From: DAIOEK01 sp964648485
GTDB taxonomy: Bacteria; Chloroflexota; Anaerolineae; Anaerolineales; Anaerolineaceae
Length of the DNA: 64,000 nt
Direction of reading: 5' to 3'
NCBI GenBank assembly: GCA_964648485.1
Contig: CAZYOF010000012.1
Coordinates: 1 to 64,000 of the forward strand
The position numbers and the translations under genes were made by a program. A model generated the notes under the pieces. It had not been told where the DNA came from and did no database searches. It was given only the letters and a program-made list of their open reading frames with translations. Positions 18,263 to 27,227 of the stretch are shown piece after piece; the first letter of the stretch is position 1; each line of letters begins with the position of its first letter.

Positions 18263-18869
18263 ACAACATGAAGGTGCGGCACTGCATCAGGCTATCGAGC
18301 ATATTCGTTCAGGGGGGGTGCTGGTTTTTCCAACAGATACTGTGTATGGTTTAGGATGTGGTTTATTTTCAATTTCAGGCATTAAATACATCTATGAAAT
18401 AAAGGGTAGAGATATAGAAAAAGCAATTGCAGTGTTACTGGCTGACCTCGATCAAATAGAGCTGGTTGCAGATTCACTCTCCCCTGGTGCTTTCCACCTG
18501 GCAGAACGTTTTTTGCCAGGTCCTTTGACTCTTATTGTGAAGAAACAACCGGGCGTCCCTTCTGAATTATCATCCCTATCTACTATTGGTATAAGAATAC
18601 CCAATCACCCATTTGCCCGTGCTTTACTGAGGGCATGCGGACCAATGGCTGTTACATCAGCAAATTTGTCTGGTCAGCCCAGTTCAACGAGTATAACGGA
18701 TGTTATCAGGCAATTGGGTGAACTAATACCTATGATCATTGATGGAGGTCAATCCCCAGGGGGTCAATCCTCTACTGTAGTGGATTGTGCCGGAGATGAA
18801 CCTTTAATATTACGCGAAGGGCCAATTACTATTTCAGATATAAGGAAAGTGTGGTTTCAAAAATACTAA
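18243..18869 (+). CDS. tsaC: Threonylcarbamoyl-AMP synthase, Sua5/YwlC/TsaC family
   Basis: Makes threonylcarbamoyl-AMP from threonine, bicarbonate and ATP for the t6A37 modification of ANN-decoding tRNAs. The likely start is the ATG at 18243, which overlaps prmC by 20 bases with GAGGG upstream. The product is 208 residues and begins MTIKIYKQ. Motifs include GGVLVFPTDTVYGLGC, the KGRDIEKAIAVLL region, RFLPGPLTLIV, GIRIPNHP and TSANLSGQPSS. It is the short TsaC form without the C-terminal Sua5 domain. Confidence 0.92.
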   Translation: MTIKIYKQHEGAALHQAIEHIRSGGVLVFPTDTVYGLGCGLFSISGIKYIYEIKGRDIEKAIAVLLADLDQIELVADSLSPGAFHLAERFLPGPLTLIVKKQPGVPSELSSLSTIGIRIPNHPFARALLRACGPMAVTSANLSGQPSSTSITDVIRQLGELIPMIIDGGQSPGGQSSTVVDCAGDEPLILREGPITISDIRKVWFQKY

Positions 18870-18949
18870 TATTCTGGTATTAATACGCGAATATCCTTCT
18901 CTTAACTAAAATTAATACTAATCCAATGTTATTTTCATAATTAAAGTTG

Positions 18950-19020
18950 TATAATATCTTTGCATTCTCATTCAACTCCACGTTCAGGGCTGAGCGGCTT
19001 AAGGACGTGGTTTTGTTTTT
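18950..19020 (+). terminator. TATAAT box followed at once by a terminator-like hairpin
   Basis: TATAAT lies at 18950-18955. It is followed by an 8-base-pair stem (18978-18985 with 19003-19010, one G-T pair) and then a T-rich tract at 19011-19020. The hairpin may simply end the prfA-prmC-tsaC transcript 110 bases after tsaC. If the TATAAT is active, it would bound a transcript of about 60 bases. The 200-base spacer holds nothing else obvious. Confidence 0.55.
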
Positions 19021-19035
19021 AATTTATTTTATTCG

Positions 19036-19044
19036 TGTTATAGT
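19036..19044 (+). promoter_or_regulatory. Extended -10 promoter of the alpha-galactosidase gene
   Basis: TGTTATAGT is an extended -10 element (TG, one base, TATAGT). It lies 26 bases before the ATG at 19071, with a TGGAG ribosome binding site between. Confidence 0.5.
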
Positions 19045-19070
19045 AAATAATTCTAATCTGGAGAACATCA

Positions 19071-21386
19071 ATGCAGCTTGAGAGTCATTCACTTGAGATC
19101 ATACCTGGCGAAAAAAATTCTCTTGTCATTTCCGCGAAATGGAGCTCAGATCAATTCATTGAGCTGAATGCCCCTGATTTGCAACTAACCACCTCGCAAG
19201 GAGAAAAAACGCTCCATGGGAATATTGATCCAAAGTCGGCTGGTTCGATTTCTGGACAGTACTCCGGCCATATTCACATGAATCTGATAAAAAATGAATA
19301 TGTCAATTTTGAACTAGAGATCAGCACAAGAGCAAACTATTCAGGCATACTTTTCAGATTACACATTACCAACCTATCATTGGATCCTTTGAAAATCGGC
19401 AAAATTGGTTTTGGATCATCTATCAATCTGAAGACTTCTGATGATCGATCGCAGAAAATTGAATGGGGAGTTTATCAGAACGGTTGGCAATCATGGAGTT
19501 ATACAGGAACTTATTCCGAAAAAAAGAAACCATTGATTTCAAAACTAAAACCATTTCAGGGACCTAAATTATACGATGCTGCTTCTTTGCAAATGGGTAA
19601 AGCAGGATTCTTTGACAGTGATCAGTTCGGAATTCTATTAGATCGAACTAATCGGGTGGGCATCCTGGCGGGATTCCTTACACAGATAAATCATTTCGGA
19701 CATGTCCTTTTAAGACCAGGCAAGACTAATGCGATCAGCATATTTGCCTCGGGTGACAATACATTACTGACATGCGGAAGGACAATGAGTACAGATTGGT
19801 TGGCAATTGACTTCATTGATCTCAATGATCCCGACCCGCTCAAAGGTTTCCTTGAAGAAGTTGTTAGGGATAACAAAATCAAGCACAATAATTCGATTCC
19901 TTCCGGGTGGTGTACCTGGTACCAATATTTTACAAAGATAACACCCGATATTATTCGTATGAATCTGGATATTCTCTCAGATCAGAAGGATGCAATCCCA
20001 CTCGATTACATACAGATTGATGACGGATATCAGACAGCTGTGGGTGATTGGATGGAAACAAAGCATCGTTTCTATGCTCAAATGGACCTTCTAGCTGAGG
20101 AGATTCATGAGCAGGGTTATAAGACCGGATTGTGGATGGCTCCTTTTATCGTTCACCCATCTTCTAAAATTTTCAAAGATCATCCTGATTGGCTAATTCG
20201 TGATGGAAAGGGGAAGATTGTTAATGCAGGCTGGAATTGGAATCGATTTTGTGCCGGATTAGATTTATCCCATCCGGAAGTTCAAGTATATATCCGCCGC
20301 ATTATTGAAAACGCTGTAAAAAATTGGGGCTATTCTTACCTTAAGTTGGATTTTTTGTATGCTGCTGCCCTTCAGGGAGTACGGTATGATCCTGCGATGA
20401 GTAGAGCTCAAGTAATACGAAAGGGGATGGAAATAATACGGGATGCTGCAGGAAAGCAGACATATCTTCTAGGGTGTGGGGCTCCGCTCGGTCCGATGCT
20501 GGGGTTGGTAGATGGAATGCGCATAGGTACTGATGTAGCCCCTGATTGGGAACCCAAATACTTTGGTCTGGAACTCGTGTTCCCCAATGAACCTGATATT
20601 CCATCGGTAAAAAACGCAATGCACAACACCATCACCCGATCAATGCTACATCAAAGATGGTGGCAAAATGATCCGGATTGCTTGCTTGTTCGGGAGAGTA
20701 GTAACCTGACGCTTTCAGAGGTCCGGACAATGGCATCTATCATGGGTATGACAGGTGGTTTGATGCTTATCTCAGATGATATGAATAAAGTTACCCAATA
20801 TCGTCTGCGTATTGCTCAGGCTCTCTTACCTGTGATTGGACTTCGTCCGACAGTTATCGATTGGGCAGATTCTGAACACCCACAGTTTATAAGGTTGGAT
20901 CTTACAAATCAAAATAGTAGTTGGCAATTAATCAGCTTTACGAACTGGATGAATACCACAGTAAGAAAAAAGTTAAACCTGAAAGATTATAAACTTACTC
21001 CAGAAGGTAATTGGTATCTTCGCTCATTCTGGGATGAAAAATACATCGAAGTAACCCAGGGCAATTTTGAGGTAGTGGTTCCTCCGCATGGAACGATTCT
21101 GATGTGTGCAAGAAATATTTCACCTGAGGTGCCTAACTACCTGGGATCAAACCTGCACATTTCTCAGGGTTTGGAATTATCAAAATTCGATGCAAAAGAT
21201 GAAAATCTGATGATGGAGATAAACCGTCCCATGAAGATGGAAGGATCATTTGATCTTTACCTTCCACGTGAACCAAGATATGTAAAATCTGGAAATGATC
21301 CATTAATATACAAACTTATCCAGAAAAATGTTTATCGATTTGATGTGTATGTGGATAAAATGCTTCCTGTACAGATTGATTGGTAA
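19071..21386 (+). CDS. Alpha-galactosidase, GH36 family
   Basis: A 771-residue glycoside hydrolase that releases alpha-linked galactose (for example from raffinose-type sugars), acting by retention. A beta-sandwich N-terminal domain leads to the TIM barrel: PSGWCTWYQYFTKI near 280, DYIQIDDGYQ near 312, GLWMAPFIVHP near 353. The nucleophile is Asp427 in YLKLDFLYAA, and the acid/base Asp lies in RIGTDVAPDWEP near 488-492. There is no signal peptide, so it acts in the cytoplasm. It is monocistronic, with its own extended -10 promoter and a two-way terminator shared with eno. Confidence 0.9.
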   Translation: MQLESHSLEIIPGEKNSLVISAKWSSDQFIELNAPDLQLTTSQGEKTLHGNIDPKSAGSISGQYSGHIHMNLIKNEYVNFELEISTRANYSGILFRLHITNLSLDPLKIGKIGFGSSINLKTSDDRSQKIEWGVYQNGWQSWSYTGTYSEKKKPLISKLKPFQGPKLYDAASLQMGKAGFFDSDQFGILLDRTNRVGILAGFLTQINHFGHVLLRPGKTNAISIFASGDNTLLTCGRTMSTDWLAIDFIDLNDPDPLKGFLEEVVRDNKIKHNNSIPSGWCTWYQYFTKITPDIIRMNLDILSDQKDAIPLDYIQIDDGYQTAVGDWMETKHRFYAQMDLLAEEIHEQGYKTGLWMAPFIVHPSSKIFKDHPDWLIRDGKGKIVNAGWNWNRFCAGLDLSHPEVQVYIRRIIENAVKNWGYSYLKLDFLYAAALQGVRYDPAMSRAQVIRKGMEIIRDAAGKQTYLLGCGAPLGPMLGLVDGMRIGTDVAPDWEPKYFGLELVFPNEPDIPSVKNAMHNTITRSMLHQRWWQNDPDCLLVRESSNLTLSEVRTMASIMGMTGGLMLISDDMNKVTQYRLRIAQALLPVIGLRPTVIDWADSEHPQFIRLDLTNQNSSWQLISFTNWMNTTVRKKLNLKDYKLTPEGNWYLRSFWDEKYIEVTQGNFEVVVPPHGTILMCARNISPEVPNYLGSNLHISQGLELSKFDAKDENLMMEINRPMKMEGSFDLYLPREPRYVKSGNDPLIYKLIQKNVYRFDVYVDKMLPVQIDW

Positions 21387-21422
21387 CAAAAAAAGCTGAG
21401 CATAATTTGCTCAGCTTTTTTG
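21387..21422. terminator. Two-way terminator between alpha-galactosidase gene and eno
   Basis: A 14-base-pair stem (21389-21402 with 21408-21421), rich in A and T at its base, with a 5-base loop, lies between the convergent genes. Confidence 0.9.
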
Positions 21423-21433
21423 TTGAAAAGTAA

Positions 21434-22726
21434 TTATTTTTTCTGGGCTAGTGCATCCCAGCCTGCATACCTGGCAGTATCTCCCAGCATCTCTTCAATT
21501 CTCAATAACTGGTTGTATTTTGCAACACGGTCAGAACGTGCAGGAGCACCTGTTTTTATCTGACCCATATTGAGCGCAACAGCAAGATCTGCTATCGTAC
21601 TGTCTTCTGTCTCACCAGAGCGATGTGAAGTAACCGCGCGCCATCCGCTGCGGTGACAGGTCTCTACAGCTTCAATAGTTTCTGTCAGTGTGCCAATTTG
21701 ATTCAGTTTTACGAGCAGTGCATTGCATGACTTTTCGGCAATTCCCTTACGGACGCGAGCGGGATTGGTAACTAGCAAATCATCACCAACAATTTGGATA
21801 CGATTACCAACGGCAGCTGTGAAGTTTTTCCAGCCATCCCAATCATCCTGTGCAAAACCATCTTCCAGTGAAACGATGGGATATTGATTTACCCAATCCA
21901 TCCAGTACTGAACCATCTCATCACTGCTAAGCATCTTACCTTCTTTTCTAAGGTTATACTTCTTTGAAGCTTCATCATAAAGTTCAGATGCTGCCGGATC
22001 GAGTGCAATAGCGACTTCTTCACCGGGCTTATACCCCGCTTTTGTTACAGCTTCCAATATCACTTCTATCGCTTCAACATTTGCTTTCAATGCTGGCGCA
22101 TATCCACCTTCATCACCGACCAGGGTTGCATACCCGCGTGTTTTTAATACCCCTTTTAGTATATGGTAAATTTCAGCACCCCACCTTAATCCTTCGGCGA
22201 ACGAAGAGGCTCCCAGAGGCATGACCATGAATTCCTGGGCATCTGTAGATTGCCAGTTGGTGTGAACTCCACCATTTAGAATATTCATCATCGGTACAGG
22301 CAAAACATGGGCGTAAACACCGCCGATATATCGATATAAAGGTAAGCCTTGAGAAGCCGCAGCAGCTTTCGCTACAGCCAGTGAGGTGCCAAGAATGGCG
22401 TTTGCGCCCAACTTTGATTTATTAGACGTTCCATCGATCTCGAGAAGAGTCTGATCGATTTCCATCTGTTCGGTAGCTTCAAAACCAAACAATTCTTCGG
22501 CAATCGTAGTATTTACATTTTCTACAGCTTTTGATACGCCCTTCCCGCTGTAACGAGCCTTGTCTCCATCACGCATTTCCAACGCTTCGTGTATACCAGT
22601 AGATGCTCCCGACGGCACGATAGCAGAACCAAAACTGCCATCATCTAAATATACTTCCACTTCAATAGTGGGATTGCCGCGTGAGTCAAGTACCTCGCGA
22701 CCAATTACATCTTCAATTGTGCTCAT
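21434..22726 (-). CDS. eno: Enolase
   Basis: Interconverts 2-phosphoglycerate and phosphoenolpyruvate. The 430-residue protein has the normal length and motifs: REVLDSRGNPTIEVEV, SGASTGIHEALEMRD, the catalytic Glu regions, SLEDGFAQDDWDGW, the metal site GDDLLVTNP, LVKLNQIGTLTETIEA with the catalytic Lys, and SHRSGETEDSTIADLAV. An AAAAGGTG ribosome binding site precedes the ATG. It lies downstream of pyrG with a 104-base spacer that includes a TATACT box at 22783-22788, so it probably has its own promoter. Confidence 0.97.
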   Translation of the reverse strand: MSTIEDVIGREVLDSRGNPTIEVEVYLDDGSFGSAIVPSGASTGIHEALEMRDGDKARYSGKGVSKAVENVNTTIAEELFGFEATEQMEIDQTLLEIDGTSNKSKLGANAILGTSLAVAKAAAASQGLPLYRYIGGVYAHVLPVPMMNILNGGVHTNWQSTDAQEFMVMPLGASSFAEGLRWGAEIYHILKGVLKTRGYATLVGDEGGYAPALKANVEAIEVILEAVTKAGYKPGEEVAIALDPAASELYDEASKKYNLRKEGKMLSSDEMVQYWMDWVNQYPIVSLEDGFAQDDWDGWKNFTAAVGNRIQIVGDDLLVTNPARVRKGIAEKSCNALLVKLNQIGTLTETIEAVETCHRSGWRAVTSHRSGETEDSTIADLAVALNMGQIKTGAPARSDRVAKYNQLLRIEEMLGDTARYAGWDALAQKK

Positions 22727-22830
22727 AATTCACCTTTTATTTGGGTAAAATTGTTTTTATGTTATCCATACAAGTGCCATAGAGTATACCCGATTCCAAC
22801 TGGGTTCGCCGCGGTTAACCTGATCATCCA

Positions 22831-24462
22831 TTACCCTTGTGGCTCGACACATATCCCCATTTTCTGACAAACTGCTCTTACAAATCCCACAAATAAAGGA
22901 TGAGGTTTATCGGGTCTCGAAAGAAATTCTGGATGAAATTGTGTTCCGATCATGAAAGGATGATTCTTGTTCTCCACAATTTCGACCAGATTACCATCTG
23001 GAGATAATCCGGCATATACCAATCCATTTTCTTCTAGAACATCACGATATTCATTATTAAATTCAAATCTATGCCTGTGCCGTTCTTCAACAATTTTCTC
23101 CTGATACAGGTTCGCTGAGATGGTACCTTTCTGCAAATGGCATGGATATAATCCGAGGCGCATGGTTCCGCCCATATCCGTTATTTCTCTCTGTTCTAGC
23201 ATAAGATCTATTACCGGGTGGATTGTTTGATGATCAAATTCTGCAGAATTGACAGATTCATCATCTAAAGCCATTCTGCCAAATTCCACGACCATTAACT
23301 GCATACCCAGGCACAATCCAAGGTAAGGGATCTGATTTTCACGTGCGTAGCGGATGGCTCTAATCTTACCCTCAACTCCCCGACTGCCAAATCCACCTGG
23401 TACGAGAATTCCACCTGCTTTTTCCACCAGATTCCAGTTTTTCCCTTTTTCCAGATCTACCGCATGGACCCATTCCACCTCTACTTCTACACCAAGATGG
23501 ATAGCAGCGTGCTTTAGGGCTTCGTGAACACTCATATAGGCATCATGCAGTTCTACATATTTACCTACTAAAGCGATCCTTACACTGGGCTTCGGCTGCC
23601 GCACCTGTTCTACGAGATTTTTCCACTTTCCCCAATCAGGTTTGGATACTGGAGCGATCCCACAACGTTCCAGTATGTATTCAGCAACTCCAGCATTTTC
23701 AAGTAACAACGGCACTTCATAAAGCACATTACTGGTTACTAATGGAACAACTGCCTTCTTCTGTACATCACAAAATAAAGCGATCTTCTCAAGCAGATTA
23801 TCTTCAATTTCGTAATCTGACCGTGCAACAATCATATCTGGTGCAATACCAATGGAACGCAGTTCTCTTACGGAATGTTGAGTTGGCTTGGTTTTTAACT
23901 CACCATTTGCTGCAATATATGGCAGCCAGGTAACATGAACATAGAGCGTATTTTCCCGCCCGAGATCACTTCTTAATTGACGGATTGCCTCTAAAAATGG
24001 TTGCCCTTCAATATCTCCAACAGTACCACCCACTTCGACAAGGACAAATTCAGCTCCGGTTGATTTGGCTACTGCGGCTATACGACGTTTTATTTCATTG
24101 GTTATATGGGGAATAACCTGGATTGTTCCACCTAAAAAATCTCCCCGGCGTTCTTTGGCAATTACCTCAGCGTAGACCTGACCTGTTGTCATATTGCAAG
24201 CTTTGTTTAAGCGGATATCAATGAACCTTTCGTAATGTCCAAGGTCCAAATCGGTTTCTGCGCCATCATCTAAAACAAATACCTCTCCGTGTTGATAAGG
24301 GCTCATTGTTCCCGGATCAACATTGATGTATGGATCGAGCTTTTGAATTGCCACTTTAAATCCGCGGGCTTTTAAAATTTTCCCGGTTGCCGCCGCGGTG
24401 ACACCTTTTCCAACTGAACTTACCACACCACCCGTGAAGAATATGTATTTCGTGGCAACCAT
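22831..24462 (-). CDS. pyrG: CTP synthase
   Basis: Aminates UTP to CTP with glutamine and ATP. The 543-residue protein begins ATKYIFFTGGVVSSVGKGV, the synthetase domain with KLDPYINVDPGTMSPYQHGEVFV. It ends with a glutamine amidotransferase domain whose nucleophile is in YLGLCLGMQLMVVEF and whose His/Glu pair is in GTQFHPEFLSRP. The ATG at 24462 is preceded by GGAGGGTGAA. An in-frame GTG lies 12 bases upstream, and the ribosome binding site favours the ATG. Confidence 0.97.
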   Translation of the reverse strand: MVATKYIFFTGGVVSSVGKGVTAAATGKILKARGFKVAIQKLDPYINVDPGTMSPYQHGEVFVLDDGAETDLDLGHYERFIDIRLNKACNMTTGQVYAEVIAKERRGDFLGGTIQVIPHITNEIKRRIAAVAKSTGAEFVLVEVGGTVGDIEGQPFLEAIRQLRSDLGRENTLYVHVTWLPYIAANGELKTKPTQHSVRELRSIGIAPDMIVARSDYEIEDNLLEKIALFCDVQKKAVVPLVTSNVLYEVPLLLENAGVAEYILERCGIAPVSKPDWGKWKNLVEQVRQPKPSVRIALVGKYVELHDAYMSVHEALKHAAIHLGVEVEVEWVHAVDLEKGKNWNLVEKAGGILVPGGFGSRGVEGKIRAIRYARENQIPYLGLCLGMQLMVVEFGRMALDDESVNSAEFDHQTIHPVIDLMLEQREITDMGGTMRLGLYPCHLQKGTISANLYQEKIVEERHRHRFEFNNEYRDVLEENGLVYAGLSPDGNLVEIVENKNHPFMIGTQFHPEFLSRPDKPHPLFVGFVRAVCQKMGICVEPQG

Positions 24463-24525
24463 TTCACCCTCCACTTAGATTTTCAAAACGTGTATTCATT
24501 AATAATAACCCATATATCAATCAGA

Positions 24526-24547
24526 CACCCGTCTGGAGGGACGGGTG
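24526..24547 (-). other. Hairpin after the S1-domain gene
   Basis: An 8-base-pair GC-rich stem (24526-24533 with 24540-24547) lies 15 bases after the stop of the S1 gene, before pyrG. No U-run follows on the minus strand, so terminator activity is doubtful. An alternative shorter pairing within the left arm exists. Confidence 0.4.
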
Positions 24548-24561
24548 CTGTTTGGTGTATC

Positions 24562-25386
24562 TTAGTTTTTTTGTTTTTGTTCGAGAGTTCTGGCGAAGAT
24601 ATCTTCATAATCCTGTGTGAATTTTTTCTTCGATTTCTGCCGGTCTCCCTGTGAAGCTTTTTTGCTTTTAGCTTTTTCCATTGCTTCTTTCAGGAGGATT
24701 TCCATGGTGGTCGGTTCGGGCTCAGAAGAAGTCTCCATGTATTCACGGTAAGAGTTATCTCCAGAATCTTCACGGCGGCGTGTATTTTTGCCGGGTTTTC
24801 GGCGGCGTGTATCTCCACCTTTCCCTTCAACACGCTCCATCGGCATTTCAGGCATTTCTTCTTTTACAGGTACTTCTTGCAAAGCTTTCAAACTGAGTTT
24901 GATTTGTTTTTTCTTACGGTTTACTTCCAATACCTGGGCGTCAATCTCATCACCTTCTTTGACGACATCGCCGGGTGTTTTGACATAACCATGTGCCATT
25001 TCGCTGATGTGGATTAACCCCGGCCGTTCGGCGCCAATTTCTACAAATGCACCAAATTTTTCGAGTTTTACTACCTTGCCTTTGACAACCATTTCTGGCT
25101 TGATATCTTTCCAATCCAGGTCGAGCGGTTTAACCATTGTGAGTTCAACACGTCCTTCGCGGAGGCGTTTTACCCACACTTCGATTTCTTGTCCGGCTTG
25201 TAAGATATCTTCAACACGTTTGATAGTCTGTGTCGGATCACCGGCAACAATCTGAGATACGTGTAAATATGCCGGTGCCTCGTTGCCAATATCCACCAAG
25301 GCTCCCGCCAGTGAAGTTTTGATTACCTTGCCGGTGTAATGAGTTTTTACTTTTATTTCGTTTGATTGATTAACGCTTGAATCCAT
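24562..25386 (-). CDS. S1 RNA-binding domain protein (two S1 domains)
   Basis: A 274-residue protein with two S1-type OB folds. The first spans about residues 12-82 (HYTGKVIKTSLAGALVDIG...LHVSQI). The second spans about 98-168 (VVKGKVVKLEKFGAFVEIGAERPGLIHISEM...IKLSLKAL). A long charged tail rich in Lys, Arg and Glu follows. It resembles short RpsA-like proteins outside Proteobacteria and probably binds mRNA or ribosomes; the exact partner cannot be told. A consensus promoter stands directly upstream, so it is likely well expressed. Confidence 0.8.
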   Translation of the reverse strand: MDSSVNQSNEIKVKTHYTGKVIKTSLAGALVDIGNEAPAYLHVSQIVAGDPTQTIKRVEDILQAGQEIEVWVKRLREGRVELTMVKPLDLDWKDIKPEMVVKGKVVKLEKFGAFVEIGAERPGLIHISEMAHGYVKTPGDVVKEGDEIDAQVLEVNRKKKQIKLSLKALQEVPVKEEMPEMPMERVEGKGGDTRRRKPGKNTRRREDSGDNSYREYMETSSEPEPTTMEILLKEAMEKAKSKKASQGDRQKSKKKFTQDYEDIFARTLEQKQKN

Positions 25387-25427
25387 AGCGTTTCACTCCC
25401 AGGTACTAAAAATTGACGCGAAGGAGG

Positions 25428-25456
25428 ATTATACCCGAACGGGGGGGATATGTCAA
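25428..25456 (-). promoter_or_regulatory. Consensus promoter of the S1-domain gene
   Basis: The minus strand reads TTGACA, 17 bases, TATAAT, a full match to the vegetative consensus. The spacer includes a run of seven C. Transcription should start about 34 bases before the ATG. Confidence 0.85.
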
Positions 25457-25513
25457 ACTTATTTATGGAATTGAGTAATTAGTTTTCGTTGAAAAAGGGA
25501 GTGAATAGTTATT

Positions 25514-26527
25514 TTATTCTTGAACAGTAGATGAGTGTTCTTTTGACAGCCAGCGGAAAGATATCATGCCAAGCAAGAGAGGAAACCAAAATGTTACCCC
25601 TCTAAAGGCAATTACAATTATTGCAGCTGTACTAAATGGTACGTACAAAGAATTTAAGATTAATGTCATGATTCCTTCCACCACACCTATTCCAGAAGGA
25701 GTAGGAGATACTATGACAAAAAGATACCCGATGCTAAATCCCGCGATAATTGTTCCGGCGGTAAAGTTTTGACGAAATGCCAGAAAACACATCATCATGA
25801 TTACAATCAGGATAGCTTTGTTATTTATCGCAAGGATGAAAGGTTTTATCCATGATCGTGGGGCAAACCGCATCGCAGAAAGGCCTTCAGCCACTTCCAT
25901 GGCAAAGGAATTTGCTCGTTCGATGGATAAATATTCCCGCCGGATGAAAGGTCTGACGATTGCATTGACTATTCGTCCGCCTGTGATTAAAAATTTTGCA
26001 AGCGTTTCCCCGGATCTTGCACCCAGGTAAAGCAGGAATGTTAAAAATAGAGCTATCGTAACCAGAATAATTGATGCAGATATTTCTGGCCAATCGAGTT
26101 TATTGCGGCGGGCAAGAACCGCCAATCCGAGTGTAAGCACCATTAAAAACCCGACATAATCAAAAATGATGAATAATGCATTGGCTACAGTAACTTTGGC
26201 TGAAGAGTGTCCCCTGCTGCGACCATCACTCACAATCATTGCGATTCCACTCATACCTGCTACTGGAGCGACAACATTGACGAAATAAGCACCCATTGCC
26301 AAAAGCAATAATCGGCTGATATTTTCCTTAATCCCAACAATTTCATAGATAGCACGGTACGTTGCAGCAATATTTACATAGTAAACAAAAACCAGGAGCA
26401 GAGCAGCGAGAATGAAATTTATGATTCCTCGTTCCAGAGTTTCCATTACAGTCTGCATCTCTGTAAATCTGGTGAAAAGAAAATAAATTCCAAAGAGGAG
26501 GGCAATAGCGATTATAAATTTACGCAT
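25514..26527 (-). CDS. Flippase-like integral membrane protein (YbhN/AglD/MprF-type domain)
   Basis: A 337-residue protein with about eight membrane helices and the lysylphosphatidylglycerol synthase/flippase TM pattern. Family positions are seen in VVAPVAGMSGIAMIVSDGRSRG near 90 and the C-terminal IVSPTPSGIGVVEGIMTLIL near 275. It probably moves a lipid-linked substrate across the membrane; the substrate is unknown. No lysyl-transferase domain is attached. It is divergent from padR. A TATAAT box lies 7 bases before its ATG without a ribosome binding site, so its message may be leaderless. Confidence 0.75.
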   Translation of the reverse strand: MRKFIIAIALLFGIYFLFTRFTEMQTVMETLERGIINFILAALLLVFVYYVNIAATYRAIYEIVGIKENISRLLLLAMGAYFVNVVAPVAGMSGIAMIVSDGRSRGHSSAKVTVANALFIIFDYVGFLMVLTLGLAVLARRNKLDWPEISASIILVTIALFLTFLLYLGARSGETLAKFLITGGRIVNAIVRPFIRREYLSIERANSFAMEVAEGLSAMRFAPRSWIKPFILAINNKAILIVIMMMCFLAFRQNFTAGTIIAGFSIGYLFVIVSPTPSGIGVVEGIMTLILNSLYVPFSTAAIIVIAFRGVTFWFPLLLGMISFRWLSKEHSSTVQE

Positions 26528-26534
26528 TAAGCCG

Positions 26535-26612
26535 ATTATACCGGATATTAATAGCGAGATTAGATAGTATTGTTCTTATAATAATTATTATAATATTCTA
26601 ATATAAGAATAT
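26535..26612. promoter_or_regulatory. Divergent flippase/padR promoter region with AT-rich palindromes
   Basis: A minus-strand TATAAT lies at 26535-26540 for the flippase gene. Further on is a dense AT palindrome zone: TTCTTATAATAATTATTATA around 26573-26592 and ATTCTAATATAAGAAT just after. Both have mirrored TTCTTA/TAAGAA or ATTCT/AGAAT arms. PadR proteins usually repress their own promoters at such sites, so this is the likely operator. The exact boundaries cannot be fixed by eye. Confidence 0.45.
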
Positions 26613-26618
26613 AAGATT

Positions 26619-27161
26619 ATGACAAATTCTGAAATGGCAATCCTCACTTTACTAGCCGAAGCTCCCCGTCATGGCTATGAATTAGAGCAGATTATCGAAG
26701 ATAGGGGAATGCGGGAATGGACCGAAATAGGTTTCTCGTCAATCTATTACATCCTGAAAAAAATAGAAAAGAAAGGTTGGGTTTTCGCATACCGAAAAGA
26801 TAGTGAATCACGCGGACCCGGGAAGATCGTCTACGACCTTACTGATGCAGGTCGAGGAATCTGGTTGGATACCGCATTGAATTTGTTAAGGATTCCAATA
26901 AAAAATTATGATTCACTGGATCTCGGACTTGCAAATTTGCCGGGATTACCAGCCGAGGATGTAATTGCAGCGCTTACAGAACGGCGTGCAATTATTCAGA
27001 GAATTATTGATCATGTAATAAATCGTTCAAATTTGGATTATAACCAGGTACCGCATGTTGAAATCATGTTTGATCACTCACTTACACTTCTTAAGGCCGA
27101 ATTGGATTGGCTTGAGAGACCATTATCCCGATTGGGTCAATCTTTTCGAGCCACTTATTAG
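26619..27161 (+). CDS. PadR-family transcriptional regulator
   Basis: A 180-residue regulator with the PadR winged helix at the N-terminus (MAILTLLAEAPRHGYELEQIIEDRGMREWTEIGFSSIYYILKKIEKKGWV) and a helical C-terminal part (Vir-type) for dimerisation. PadR proteins respond to small molecules and often control efflux or stress genes. The downstream gene, 66 bases away, encodes a GyrI-like ligand-binding protein, so the pair probably forms a sensing unit. The ligand cannot be deduced. Confidence 0.85.
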   Translation: MTNSEMAILTLLAEAPRHGYELEQIIEDRGMREWTEIGFSSIYYILKKIEKKGWVFAYRKDSESRGPGKIVYDLTDAGRGIWLDTALNLLRIPIKNYDSLDLGLANLPGLPAEDVIAALTERRAIIQRIIDHVINRSNLDYNQVPHVEIMFDHSLTLLKAELDWLERPLSRLGQSFRATY

Positions 27162-27227
27162 TATTAATCACAAAAATCGAAAATGTTCACAAGTTAAAAA
27201 TAACTTTGTTAGCTAACGAGGTGAGAA

